Shown here: positions 16,278 to 24,823 of the stretch, in pieces
How the letters are laid out: each line of letters opens with the position of its first letter
Numbering within the stretch: the stretch's first letter is position 1
Origin: Clostridia bacterium
GTDB taxonomy: Bacteria > Bacillota > Clostridia > Christensenellales > Aristaeellaceae
DNA: 56,387 nucleotides
NCBI GenBank assembly: GCA_017431005.1
Contig: JAFRLY010000053.1
Coordinates: forward strand, 1-56,387
Direction: 5' to 3'
Translations under genes and position numbers: made by a program
The notes under the pieces: generated by a model
Seen by the model: only the letters and a program-made list of their open reading frames with translations
Database searches by the model: none
What the model was told of the DNA's origin: nothing

Positions 16278-17057
16278 TTACACGCCCTCCTTTCCCGTCA
16301 GGAAGGAAAACAGCGGATCCATTGCCTGTTTCCAGAAGGTGTGGTCATGGCCGCCCTCCGCCTCATACCAGGTCAGCTTCTGCCCCAGGCTCCGGCAATT
16401 CTCACGGAACCCGGCGGACGCCGGATACAAAGGATCCTGCCGGCCGATTCCCAGGAACAGTTCCGGAATGCTGCCGCCGTCTGCCAGAGCCTGCCGCAGC
16501 ACCGTCTGATCATCTTTATAGCTGCCCGGAAAGGTATCCCATGGACCCAGGCTGGCCGTCAGATCGCCCACCTCCACCATACAGTTTTCGGCCAGCTCCG
16601 CCTGTTTCCGGAATTCCAGCGCAGGTGACAGCATGCCGATTTTTGAAAAACGTTCCCTGAAGCGCAGTCCGTTGATCAGCGCTCCGTAACCGCCCATGGA
16701 GATCCCTCCGATAAAGGTATCCTCCCTCCTGTCAGACAGTGGAAGAACGGATCGGGTAACCTCCACCAGCTCTTCCCCGACAAAGCGGCTGAACAGGGCA
16801 CCGCGCTTCTCATCATCCACATAGAAGGAGTTTTCTCCATCCGCCAGCACAACAGCCACCCCGTAGCGCATGGTAAACAGCGCGATGTTTGAAAACATGG
16901 TCGTTTCCAGCGCACCGCCGGAATAGCCGTGCAGAAAATACAGGGTCGGATACGGAGGCTCAATATCCCGCCACAGATTCAGGTCCGGCAGAAAAACCAC
17001 CGGATAGACGCTGCGGGTGATGCAGTCCGACCGGAAATTCAAATGAAGTATTGCCAC
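16278..17057 (-). CDS. Alpha/beta-hydrolase esterase (CE1-like), paralogue 2
   Basis: This 259-residue protein is a close relative of the next gene. Shared blocks are YPTLYFLHGYSGGALE, the strand VAVVLADGENSFYVD, nucleophile Ser120 in GGISMGGYGAL, acid Asp in GIGRQDPLYP, and His in GGHDHTFW. The start is GTG (17055-17057), with AAAGGAACG at a good distance, because no in-frame ATG is nearby. It lacks a signal peptide. It lies 32 bp downstream of the second permease gene, so it is co-transcribed with the transporter and likely trims acyl groups from the incoming glycan. A third homologue is at 24824-25645. Confidence 0.84.
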   Translation of the reverse strand: MAILHLNFRSDCITRSVYPVVFLPDLNLWRDIEPPYPTLYFLHGYSGGALETTMFSNIALFTMRYGVAVVLADGENSFYVDDEKRGALFSRFVGEELVEVTRSVLPLSDRREDTFIGGISMGGYGALINGLRFRERFSKIGMLSPALEFRKQAELAENCMVEVGDLTASLGPWDTFPGSYKDDQTVLRQALADGGSIPELFLGIGRQDPLYPASAGFRENCRSLGQKLTWYEAEGGHDHTFWKQAMDPLFSFLTGKEGV

Positions 17058-17089
17058 GGTATCCGTTCCTTTCTGATGTTCTGAATCAG

Positions 17090-17920
17090 TTATCCTTTAA
17101 CGCTTCCCTGCACGACACCGGCCAGGATCTGCTTCTGACAGATCAGGTAGAAGATCAGCATCGGCATAATGGACATGACCAGGCCTGCCATCATCGGGGA
17201 ATAATCCGTGGAATACTGCGCACAGAAAACCCGGATCATCATCGGCAGTGTCCGCATATCCTGGGTCTGCAGGAACAGGCTGGACAGCAGATAGTCGTTC
17301 CAGATGCCCATCGCCACGAATACCAGCAGGGTGACCTCAATGGGTGTCAGCATCGGCAGAATGATTTTGAAGAACAGCCGGACACTGCCGCAGCCGTCAA
17401 TCATTGCCGCCTGATCAATTTCCATAGGCACGCTGTTCAGGAAACCCCGAACCAGGAAGATCGAGAAAGCCATGTTCAGCCCTGTGGCAATATAGATCAC
17501 CGGCAGCAGGCTGTTGGTGAATCCCAGCTGAGCTGCGTAAAGCTTGACCAGCGGAATCATGAAGGCCTGGAACGGCGCGCACATGGAGGCGATCATCAGA
17601 TAATAGAAGAAGGAGACAAACCGGGATTTCACGCGGCTGACGACATAGGCCGCCATGGAGCCCAGCACCGACACCAGCACGCAGATGCTCACCGTCAGGA
17701 TCAGCGTATTGCACAGGGAACCCAGGAAGTGCATCTGCCGGTAGGCCTGCGGATAGTTTTCCGTCACCAGCCGCGACGGCAGGGAGAAGGGATTCATAGT
17801 GAACTCCCCGGTGGTCTTCACGGAATTCAGGCTCACCAGCACCAGCGGAAACAGGTAAAATACCGTCAGCAGAAGCGCCAGCGCGAACAGCCAGATTTTG
17901 ACCGAACGTCTCTCCACCAT
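17090..17920 (-). CDS. CUT1 sugar ABC permease, MalG-type
   Basis: This 276-residue protein has six predicted membrane helices and the EAA-type loop (EIDQAAMIDGCGSVRLFFKIILPM), where the cytoplasmic ATPase docks. It ends in KQILAGVVQGSVKG, the family-typical C-terminus. With the preceding MalF-type gene it forms the membrane channel for the binding protein at 18900-20207. It overlaps the upstream gene by 1 bp (TAATG) with GGGAGGTG as ribosome-binding site. No ATPase gene is in the operon, so an MsmX-like shared ATPase elsewhere is expected. Confidence 0.9.
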   Translation of the reverse strand: MVERRSVKIWLFALALLLTVFYLFPLVLVSLNSVKTTGEFTMNPFSLPSRLVTENYPQAYRQMHFLGSLCNTLILTVSICVLVSVLGSMAAYVVSRVKSRFVSFFYYLMIASMCAPFQAFMIPLVKLYAAQLGFTNSLLPVIYIATGLNMAFSIFLVRGFLNSVPMEIDQAAMIDGCGSVRLFFKIILPMLTPIEVTLLVFVAMGIWNDYLLSSLFLQTQDMRTLPMMIRVFCAQYSTDYSPMMAGLVMSIMPMLIFYLICQKQILAGVVQGSVKG

Positions 17921-18801
17921 TACATCTGCACCTCCCGCTTCTGTGTAAAGTATGCCTGGAGCACGGAAATAATCGCCACAATGATAAACAGGATGACCGC
18001 CTGGGCCTGGGCGTTACCGAATTTCAGGCTCACAAAGGCGGTGTTGTAAATCCTCAGGGCAATCAGTTCCGTGGAGTTGAACGGTCCGCCGTCCGTCAGG
18101 GACAGGTTCACGTCAAACACCATGAAGGACCGTACAATCGCCAGGAACAGGCAGATTGTAATGGACGGCCGGATCATCGGCAGCCGGACATTCCGGAAAA
18201 CGCCCCAGCTGGTAGCGCCGTCCACCCGTGCCGCCTCAACCAGCTCCGCCGGCACATTGGTGAAGCCCGCCACATAGATGATCATGAGATAGGCGGACAG
18301 CTGCCAGGAGGAAACCAGCACCAGGGCCACCATGGCCCCGGTCGGGTCGGAGAGCATGGAGGTGGACAGGCCCGGAATACCCATGGACTGCCCGATCCGG
18401 GTGAAGCCGTAGCTGAAGATATACTGCCAGATATAGCCCATGGCCACACCGCCCACCACATTGGGGACATAAATGGCCGTGCGGAAGGCGTTTCTGCCCT
18501 TCAGGGAGCTGGTCAGCAGCAGGCCCAGGATCAGACCCATCACATTGCTCAGCACCACGGTGCCGATGGTATATATCCCGGTCCGCTGAAGGGAGAGCCA
18601 GAATTTGCTGGTATTGAATACCTTGACGTAGTTGGCAAACCCGATCAGGGTGTATTCCGTCGCGATTCCGTCCCATTTGGTGAACGAAATGAAAATTCCG
18701 TAAAGGAACGGGATCACCATGGCTGTCAGCCAAACAAACAGCGCCGGGCAGAAGAAAAGCAGAATCAGCTTCCATGTGTCCCAGCCGCGTCTTGTCACCA
18801 T
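17920..18801 (-). CDS. CUT1 sugar ABC permease, MalF/UgpA-type
   Basis: This 293-residue protein has six predicted helices. It begins with PALFVWLTAMVIPFLYGIFISFTKWDG, the usual first helix, and carries the EAA loop PAELVEAARVDGATSWGVFRNVRLPM. It pairs with the next permease and sits about 100 bp after the binding-protein gene. AGGAGG precedes the ATG. The substrate is unknown, but it is likely an acylated oligosaccharide given the two esterases downstream. Confidence 0.9.
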   Translation of the reverse strand: MVTRRGWDTWKLILLFFCPALFVWLTAMVIPFLYGIFISFTKWDGIATEYTLIGFANYVKVFNTSKFWLSLQRTGIYTIGTVVLSNVMGLILGLLLTSSLKGRNAFRTAIYVPNVVGGVAMGYIWQYIFSYGFTRIGQSMGIPGLSTSMLSDPTGAMVALVLVSSWQLSAYLMIIYVAGFTNVPAELVEAARVDGATSWGVFRNVRLPMIRPSITICLFLAIVRSFMVFDVNLSLTDGGPFNSTELIALRIYNTAFVSLKFGNAQAQAVILFIIVAIISVLQAYFTQKREVQM

Positions 18802-18899
18802 TGTACAATCCTCCTGAATTCACGAAACGGCAGGGCAGAGCATCAGCCTCCGCCCCGCCGTTTCAGTCGTTCATTTATTGAATCAGGCAGTTACGGGAT

Positions 18900-20207
18900 T
18901 CAGTCCAGATCCGCGAAGTAATCCTGAATCTCCTGAGCCAGGGTCGCGCGGTCGCTCTGCCCGGCCAGATAGGCCTGCATGAAGGGGCCGCATACCAGCC
19001 AGAAGTCCGTTGGGGCTTCGCACAGATAGGTGCTGCAGTCCAGGATACGGCCTTCGTTCAGGTATTCCTGCGTGGAAACAGCCAGCGGATTCTCGTTAAC
19101 TGCGGTCACGTTGTCGAAGGGCAGCGTGGAGCCGATCAGACGGACCATGAAGTCCTCACCTTCGGGAGACAGGGCCAGCCACTGCGCCAGCAGCACGCCG
19201 GCAGCCTGCTGTTCAGGCGTGTTCTGATAGATATCCACCGCATAGCCCTTGGGGCAGGAGCCCAGGATCATGCTGTTGCGGGGATCATCCGCGTCGTTGG
19301 TCAGGGGCAGCTGCATGATGCCCAGCTCGTCAATGTTCTCAAAGTTCCGGATCGCCAGCCAGTTCCAGTCACCCTGGAACATGGTGGCTACCTTGCCGTG
19401 GGACAGCAGTTCCAGGTCGCCTTCCTGGGTGTCCGCCAGCGGATCAGCCTTGTTGATATTCCGCTCCTTCAGGATATCGAACACATTCATCAGGTTGTTG
19501 AAGTGCTCGTTCTCCATCAGGTTGTAATTGCCTTCCTTCAGGTCGGCCATGATCTTCCGCTGCGTCTCCTTGTCGCCCAGCCACTCAGAGAACAGCTGGC
19601 AGCCCAGATAATGAGCTCCCAGCGCCCAGTCCGCGCTGAAAACGACTGTGGAAGGATATCCGGCAGCTTCGATCTTGTCAAAGAACTCCACCAGCTTGTC
19701 CACGGTGTTGACGGTATCCACATCGAAATCCTCGCCGAACACAGCCTTCACGATGGTCTTGTTGTACAGCAGGCTGAAGCCCTGATAGCTTCCGGGAATG
19801 CCGTAGATGGCCTCGTCGCCTTCCTTCTGGAAGAACTCGGTGCCGGACAGTACATGATCAAAGAAGGAAGGATCCTCTGCCTTGGTCAGGTCCATCATAT
19901 AATCGGAATAGTTCAGAATCTGGCCGCAGTCCAGCAGGGAAACCGTGGGAGCGGTTTTGGCGGAATACAGAGCCAGCCAGGCAGCCAGCTGATCATCTCC
20001 GCAGGGATAATAGTTCACGGTGATCCAGGGATACTGCTCCATAAACTTGGCCAGGGTAGCGACGGTTTCGTCGTCAACACCCGCCTGGGTGGAATAATAG
20101 GAAATGGTCACGGGTTCATGTTCCGCGGACTCTGCGAACACAGCGGTCAGCGACAGCAGCATCGCCAGAGCGGTCAGAACGGCAAACAGCTTTTTGAACA
20201 TATTCAT
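18900..20207 (-). CDS. Extracellular solute-binding protein, CUT1 family 1
   Basis: This 435-residue sugar-binding protein starts with the signal peptide MNMFKKLFAVLTALAMLLSLTAVFAES. A signal-peptidase-I site (VFA-ES) is visible and no lipobox Cys is present. The mature part opens EPVTISYYSTQAGVDDETVATL, and has ESA/WLALSPEGEDFMV blocks typical of family-1 binding proteins. It captures a sugar outside the cell for the two permeases that follow. AAAGGAG precedes the ATG. It is the first gene of the operon, behind a promoter whose -35 is embedded in a perfect palindrome. The absence of a lipid anchor raises the question of how it is retained. Confidence 0.9.
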   Translation of the reverse strand: MNMFKKLFAVLTALAMLLSLTAVFAESAEHEPVTISYYSTQAGVDDETVATLAKFMEQYPWITVNYYPCGDDQLAAWLALYSAKTAPTVSLLDCGQILNYSDYMMDLTKAEDPSFFDHVLSGTEFFQKEGDEAIYGIPGSYQGFSLLYNKTIVKAVFGEDFDVDTVNTVDKLVEFFDKIEAAGYPSTVVFSADWALGAHYLGCQLFSEWLGDKETQRKIMADLKEGNYNLMENEHFNNLMNVFDILKERNINKADPLADTQEGDLELLSHGKVATMFQGDWNWLAIRNFENIDELGIMQLPLTNDADDPRNSMILGSCPKGYAVDIYQNTPEQQAAGVLLAQWLALSPEGEDFMVRLIGSTLPFDNVTAVNENPLAVSTQEYLNEGRILDCSTYLCEAPTDFWLVCGPFMQAYLAGQSDRATLAQEIQDYFADLD

Positions 20208-20249
20208 TTTCTCCTTTCACGGATGCTGTCCGCATCCTTCGTTGGCCGC

Positions 20250-20290
20250 ATCGTAGCACAGCTTGTATAGAATGTCAAGCGCTTGACATT
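20250..20290 (-). promoter_or_regulatory. Promoter with overlapping perfect LacI-type operator
   Basis: The 20-bp palindrome AATGTCAAGCGCTTGACATT spans 20271-20290. On the minus strand its TTGACA (20273-20278) is the -35, with a 17-bp spacer to TACGAT (20250-20255), about 45 bp upstream of the binding-protein gene. An operator over the -35 implies repression. The rest of the 324-bp gap (20208-20531) is AT-rich, with a second promoter at 20412-20440 and no other gene. Confidence 0.8.
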
Positions 20291-20400
20291 AATTTTCTCA
20301 TTTTTTCTTTCCTGAATTGTTTCTTCGGATTTTATTTGCTTTTTCTGGTACCAATATAGCCATTTAATTCGCGTAAATCACAAATATTTTCGATTTAATG

Positions 20401-20440
20401 ATGTTAATCGGTTGACATTTGTACCGCTCTATGCTATGGT
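20401..20440 (+). promoter_or_regulatory. Promoter with related LacI-type operator
   Basis: The imperfect palindrome ATGTTAATCGGTTGACAT (20401-20418) matches 15 of 18 positions of the 20272-20289 site. It contains the TTGACA -35 (20412-20417). A 17-bp spacer leads to TATGGT (20435-20440), about 90 bp before the plus-strand binding-protein gene. The two operator centres are 129 bp apart. Confidence 0.72.
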
Positions 20441-20531
20441 CTTCTCAGAAATACCGGCTCCCCCGGATACCCGGGAGGCCGCAGACTGCGGGAATCCATT
20501 CCCCGATCATTAGAAGAAGGAGCGATTACCT

Positions 20532-22016
20532 ATGAAAAAACGGTTCTGGTCCCTGTTCCTGGCTCTTGTCCTGGCCCTCTCTGTATGCGGTTTTGCTTCC
20601 GCTGACGGCTATGACAAGGTCGTGTTCGCCTATGCTACCTTTAACAATATTCCCACCAATGAAGTAAAAGCTTCTCTGGAGGATGCCATCAACGCGATCA
20701 CCCGCGAAAAAATCGGGGTGGAAGTGCAGCTGATGCCGATCTCCATCTGGGATTATTCCTCCACCGTCAGCCGCGGACTGCAGGGCAACGACCAGATTGA
20801 CGTTTTCCAGACGCTGGGCGACTTCAACGTGGCCGTCAGCACCGACATGGCGCTGGACATCACGGACATGATTGATACCTGTGCCGCGGAAGCCAAAGAG
20901 ATTGTCGGCCAGGACTGGCTGGATGCCTGCACATACCAGGGCCGGATCTTCGGCATCCCGACCATGAAGCCCATTGCCCTGACCCCCATGGTGATCTACC
21001 GGAAGGATATCGCTGAAGAGTTGGGCCTGGATTTCAGCGCCGTCAGCTCCCCCGCCGATCTGACCGATATCCTGCGCAAGGTTAAGGAAGCCCATCCGGA
21101 GATGACGCCTGTGGCTGCGGTCAACGCCGGCAACATCGGCCTGCAGCTGACTGTACCCAATACCGACTATCTGACAGACGACTATTACACTCCCAAGGGC
21201 GTCATCATGAATGACGAGCTGACCGTTGTGGACTTCTATTCCACCGAAGCCTTTAAGGATATCTGCAGTCTGGCCCGTACATGGTACCTGGAAGACCTGG
21301 TCATGAAGGACGCTGCCACCACTGCCTCCACCGCCGCTGAGCTGGCCGCCACCGGAAATTATTTCTGCTACATCGCCAGCTACAGCTATCCCGAAGAGGA
21401 TACCGCCAAGAGCCTGGAAGCCCAGTCCGGCAACTATCCTCTGGGTGCGAAGATCATCGGCTCCGCCTTCCTCGACACCACTGCCATCAACGCGCTGACC
21501 TGGTGCGTTTCCTCCACAAGCAAGGTTCCGGAATCCGCGCTGAAGTTCCTGAACCTGACCTTCTCCGACGACGAGATCATCAACCTGCTGATCTACGGTC
21601 TGGAGGGCCGCGATTATGTGAAGAATGAGGACGGGACCGTCAGCTATCCGGAAGGACTGGATCCCGCGTCCGTTCCCTACACCGCGCAGCTGTCCTGCGG
21701 CACCCTGGGCAACTTCTTCAAGATGTATCCCATGGCCGGCACGAGCTTTGAATCCCTTGACTGGGAGCTGGAGCAGAACAAGACCGCCAAGACCTCCGCG
21801 GCCATGGGCTTCACCTTCGACAACAGCCGGCTGAAGAGCCAGTATACCGCCGTGGCCAACGTCATCGAGCAGTATCTGCCGGCTCTGGTCTGCGGCAGCG
21901 TGGATCCTGAGCAGGATATTCCCGAGTTCATCGAGCGTCTGAACGACGCCGGCCTGCAGGATATCATCGCCGCCAAGCAGGAACAGCTGGACGCCTGGGT
22001 GGAAGCCAATAAGTAA
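20532..22016 (+). CDS. LplA-type extracellular solute-binding protein
   Basis: This 494-residue protein has the signal peptide MKKRFWSLFLALVLALSVCGFASA, cleaved before DGYDK. The h-region Cys (LSVC) is followed by more hydrophobic residues and an ASA site, so it is not a good lipobox. The long binding-protein type, EWKKR/VIYRKDIAEELGL plus a C-terminal DIPEFIERLNDAGLQDIIAAKQEQLDAW, matches the LplA/YtcQ group that works with LplB and YtcP permeases. The same ending appears in the paralogue at 34102-35604. The mature protein would bind a complex oligosaccharide. AGAAGGAG precedes the ATG. It is the first gene of a six-gene operon, separated from the permeases by a hairpin. Confidence 0.88.
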   Translation: MKKRFWSLFLALVLALSVCGFASADGYDKVVFAYATFNNIPTNEVKASLEDAINAITREKIGVEVQLMPISIWDYSSTVSRGLQGNDQIDVFQTLGDFNVAVSTDMALDITDMIDTCAAEAKEIVGQDWLDACTYQGRIFGIPTMKPIALTPMVIYRKDIAEELGLDFSAVSSPADLTDILRKVKEAHPEMTPVAAVNAGNIGLQLTVPNTDYLTDDYYTPKGVIMNDELTVVDFYSTEAFKDICSLARTWYLEDLVMKDAATTASTAAELAATGNYFCYIASYSYPEEDTAKSLEAQSGNYPLGAKIIGSAFLDTTAINALTWCVSSTSKVPESALKFLNLTFSDDEIINLLIYGLEGRDYVKNEDGTVSYPEGLDPASVPYTAQLSCGTLGNFFKMYPMAGTSFESLDWELEQNKTAKTSAAMGFTFDNSRLKSQYTAVANVIEQYLPALVCGSVDPEQDIPEFIERLNDAGLQDIIAAKQEQLDAWVEANK

Positions 22017-22029
22017 TTCAACCGAACCC

Positions 22030-22063
22030 GGCGGAGGGGGCTGCCCTCTCCGCCTTCTTTTTT
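22030..22063 (+). terminator. Attenuating hairpin after the LplA-type gene
   Basis: GGCGGAG...CTCCGCC arms are followed by TTCTTTTTT. Because the permease genes follow in the same direction with no clear new promoter, this likely causes partial termination and raises binding-protein levels. Confidence 0.7.
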
Positions 22064-22090
22064 ATCACATATCCTGAGGAGGCAAATCCC

Positions 22091-23023
22091 ATGACAACGC
22101 GGGCCGTCAAAAAGAAAAAGAGCAGCACGGCGCAGACGCTGCCCCTGATGCTGATCGCTCTTCCCGGTATCATTTACCTTCTGATCAATAACTATCTGCC
22201 CATGTTCGGCGTCTTCCTCGCATTCAAGGATTACAGCTATGTGCGCGGTATCTTCGGCAGCAAGTGGAACGGTCTGGACAACTTCGAGTTCCTGTTCCGC
22301 ACCAAGGATGCCTGGATCATGACCCGGAACACACTGCTGTACAACGCGGCCTTCATCGTTCTGGGCACCGTGCTCGCGATTTTCGTCGCCATTCTGATTC
22401 ATGAGCTCGGAAAGAAAAGGCGGGTCAAGCTCTTTCAGGCGTCCCTGATGCTGCCCAACCTGCTGTCCTGGGTCGTCATCGGCTTCATCGTCTACGCCTT
22501 CCTGAACGCGGACAACGGCTTCATCAACAATACTGTTTATAAGGCGCTCGGCTGGCAGCCTGTCAGCTGGTATTCCTTCCGGCCGCCGTGGCCCTACATT
22601 CTGGTTTTTGTTTATCTCTGGAAGTATGTGGGCACCAATTCCATCATTTATGTTGCCGGCATCGCGGGCATGGACAGGGAGATCTTTGAAGCCGCCCAGC
22701 TGGACGGCGCTTCCAAGGTGAAGCAGATCCTGCATATCACGGTTCCGATGCTCAGGCCCACGATCATCACGCTGACCCTGATGGCGATCGGACGTATCTT
22801 CTACTCCGATTTCGGCCTGTTCTATCAGGTGCCCGCCAATTCCGGCCGTCTGTTTGATGTCACTCAGACCATTGATACCTATGTCTATCGCGGCCTCATG
22901 GAACGCAATGACGTAGGCATGTCCGCGGCGGCAGCCCTGTATCAGTCCCTGGTCGGCTTCATCCTTGTCGTCGGCGCCAATGCGCTTGTCCGCCGGATCG
23001 ACAAGGAAAACGCACTGTTCTGA
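22091..23023 (+). CDS. LplB-type ABC permease
   Basis: This 310-residue six-helix permease opens with IALPGIIYLLINNYLPMFGVFLAFKDY, a signature of LplB-type proteins. The ATPase-docking loop is MDREIFEAAQLDGASKVKQILHITVPML. It ends ALVRRIDKENALF, as in the paralogue at 35688-36614 (RYQASMALF). It pairs with the following YtcP/LplC-type permease. GAGGAGG precedes the ATG. Uptake of polygalacturonan/rhamnogalacturonan- or xylan-type oligosaccharides is typical of the family, but the specific substrate is unknown. Confidence 0.9.
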   Translation: MTTRAVKKKKSSTAQTLPLMLIALPGIIYLLINNYLPMFGVFLAFKDYSYVRGIFGSKWNGLDNFEFLFRTKDAWIMTRNTLLYNAAFIVLGTVLAIFVAILIHELGKKRRVKLFQASLMLPNLLSWVVIGFIVYAFLNADNGFINNTVYKALGWQPVSWYSFRPPWPYILVFVYLWKYVGTNSIIYVAGIAGMDREIFEAAQLDGASKVKQILHITVPMLRPTIITLTLMAIGRIFYSDFGLFYQVPANSGRLFDVTQTIDTYVYRGLMERNDVGMSAAAALYQSLVGFILVVGANALVRRIDKENALF

Positions 23024-23037
23024 GGAGGCATTACATC

Positions 23038-23940
23038 ATGAATCAGGAAAAAGTACACAATGATGTCCGGAGCTTCCGCAGATTCTCAACCATCGTGCTG
23101 ACGGTGCTGACCGTCATCACGCTCCTGCCCATTCTGCTGATTGTGATCGCTTCCGTGACAGATGAAAGCATTCTGCTGACCAGCGGCTATACCTATTTCC
23201 CCGGCAGGCTCAGCCTTGACAGCTATTACTACATGGTCCGCCAGGGACCGATGATCCTGCGGGCGTACGGCATCACGATCCTGGTCACCGTCCTGGGCAC
23301 CCTTGGCTCCATCCTGCTGACCGCCACCCTGGCTTATCCCATGTCCCGGCGGGATTTCAAATGGCACAACACCCTGAGCTTTCTGGTTTTCTTCACAATG
23401 CTCTTCAACGGAGGCGTGGTTTCCGCCTATATCATGTGGAGCACCATCTTCGGCATCAAGGATACACTGCTGGCGCTGATCCTTCCCAACTATCTGGTCA
23501 CAGCCTTCAACGTTTTTCTGATCCGGAATTATTATTCCAACAGTATTCCCACCGCCCTGATCGAATCAGCCAAGATTGACGGTGCCACCGAGCTGACCAT
23601 TTTTATGAAGATCATGCTTCCCCTGGCGGTGCCGGTCATGGCCACCGTCGCGCTTTTCACCGGCCTGACCTACTGGAACGACTGGACCAACGGCCTGTAT
23701 TACATCACCAACCCTGAGCTTTACGGAATTCAGAACCTGCTGATCCGTATCATGAATAACATTCAGTTCCTGAAGTCCTCCAGCAACGCCGCTCTTCTGG
23801 GCACGCAGACCGTGGATCTTCCCGGAACTTCCGTCCGCATGGCGATGGCCGTTATCGGAATTCTGCCGATCCTGATCGTCTTCCCCTTTGTGCAGAAATA
23901 TTTTGTGAAGGGCGTGGTTCTGGGCGCCGTCAAGGGCTGA
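23038..23940 (+). CDS. LplC/YtcP-type ABC permease
   Basis: This 300-residue permease has six helices. It shows family hallmarks FTMLFNGGVVSAYIMWSTIFG, the docking loop PTALIESAKIDGATELTIFMKIMLPL, and the C-terminus PFVQKYFVKGVVLGAVKG. It is the partner of the LplB-type permease 14 bp upstream. GAGGAGG precedes the ATG. The gene is followed 11 bp later by a NIF3-like gene, so import and intracellular processing are co-expressed. Confidence 0.9.
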   Translation: MNQEKVHNDVRSFRRFSTIVLTVLTVITLLPILLIVIASVTDESILLTSGYTYFPGRLSLDSYYYMVRQGPMILRAYGITILVTVLGTLGSILLTATLAYPMSRRDFKWHNTLSFLVFFTMLFNGGVVSAYIMWSTIFGIKDTLLALILPNYLVTAFNVFLIRNYYSNSIPTALIESAKIDGATELTIFMKIMLPLAVPVMATVALFTGLTYWNDWTNGLYYITNPELYGIQNLLIRIMNNIQFLKSSSNAALLGTQTVDLPGTSVRMAMAVIGILPILIVFPFVQKYFVKGVVLGAVKG

Positions 23941-23951
23941 GGAGGCAGTGT

Positions 23952-24818
23952 ATGAAAGTCAGAGAAGTCATTGGCACCATTATCCGTGAAACCGGAGTCC
24001 GTCCCTTTCCGGAAGGAAAAACCTGTGATATTATGATTTCCGGTTCTCCTGACCAGGAGGTCACCCGTATCGGATCCACTTTCATGGCCACGGTGGATGT
24101 CATCCGCAGGGCAATCGAGAACAAAGTGGATTTCCTGATCACCCATGAGCCCACCTGGTTCACCGGGATGGACAGCACGGACTGGGTGCGGGAAGATCCG
24201 GTCTACCTGGAGAAGAAAAAGCTGATTGATGAAAGCGGCATCGCTATCTGGCGGTTCCACGATTATATGCATTTCGCCCGGGAGGACGGCATCTACCGCG
24301 GCTTTGACCGGGAAACCGGCTGGCGGTTTTACCGTATGCCCCCGCTTCCGGCGGAGGAGCAGATCATGCCGGGTATCCGTTTTGACGGCTGCTATGAAAT
24401 TCCCGAAACCACACTGGCCGGCCTTGCCGCTTTCCTGCAGCAGACCTTCCGCATGCCGGATATGCGGTATATCGGCGATCCGGATCTGCCGGTCCGCCGG
24501 GTAGGCGTGCTTCCCGGCGGCGGAAGCCTGGGGCTCGGAGTGGAGCAGATGCCCATGCAGCTGATGCTTCGCCGCAATCTGGACGTCATCCTCTGCGGCG
24601 ACCTGACCGAATGGACCCTGCCCGCCTATGTCCGGGACGCATATCAGCTGGGCATGACCAGGGCCATCGTTGTCCTGGGGCATGAGCGCAGTGAGGAACC
24701 GGGTATGAAGCATCTGGGCGCCTGGCTCTCCTTTATGCTGCCGGATATCCCCGTGGTTTTCCTGGATGCGGGAGATCCCTTCCGTACCTTTCACCATGTC
24801 ATCAAAAAGGAGGACTGA
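23952..24818 (+). CDS. NIF3-like (GTP cyclohydrolase I type 2-like) metal-binding protein
   Basis: This 288-residue protein shows the NIF3 pattern: CDIMISGSPDQEVTRIGSTFMATVDVIRRAI, the metal motif ITHEPTWFTG with its His, and VLGHERSEEPGMKHLGAWL with a second His/Glu cluster. NIF3 proteins form dinuclear-metal toroidal oligomers, and the function is poorly defined. This version sits inside a sugar-uptake operon with an esterase and a DUF3237 protein, not in a housekeeping context. It may be a metal-dependent hydrolase acting on the imported compound; that is inference. It has no signal peptide. GAGGAGG precedes the ATG. Confidence 0.78.
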   Translation: MKVREVIGTIIRETGVRPFPEGKTCDIMISGSPDQEVTRIGSTFMATVDVIRRAIENKVDFLITHEPTWFTGMDSTDWVREDPVYLEKKKLIDESGIAIWRFHDYMHFAREDGIYRGFDRETGWRFYRMPPLPAEEQIMPGIRFDGCYEIPETTLAGLAAFLQQTFRMPDMRYIGDPDLPVRRVGVLPGGGSLGLGVEQMPMQLMLRRNLDVILCGDLTEWTLPAYVRDAYQLGMTRAIVVLGHERSEEPGMKHLGAWLSFMLPDIPVVFLDAGDPFRTFHHVIKKED

Positions 24819-24823
24819 AATCC

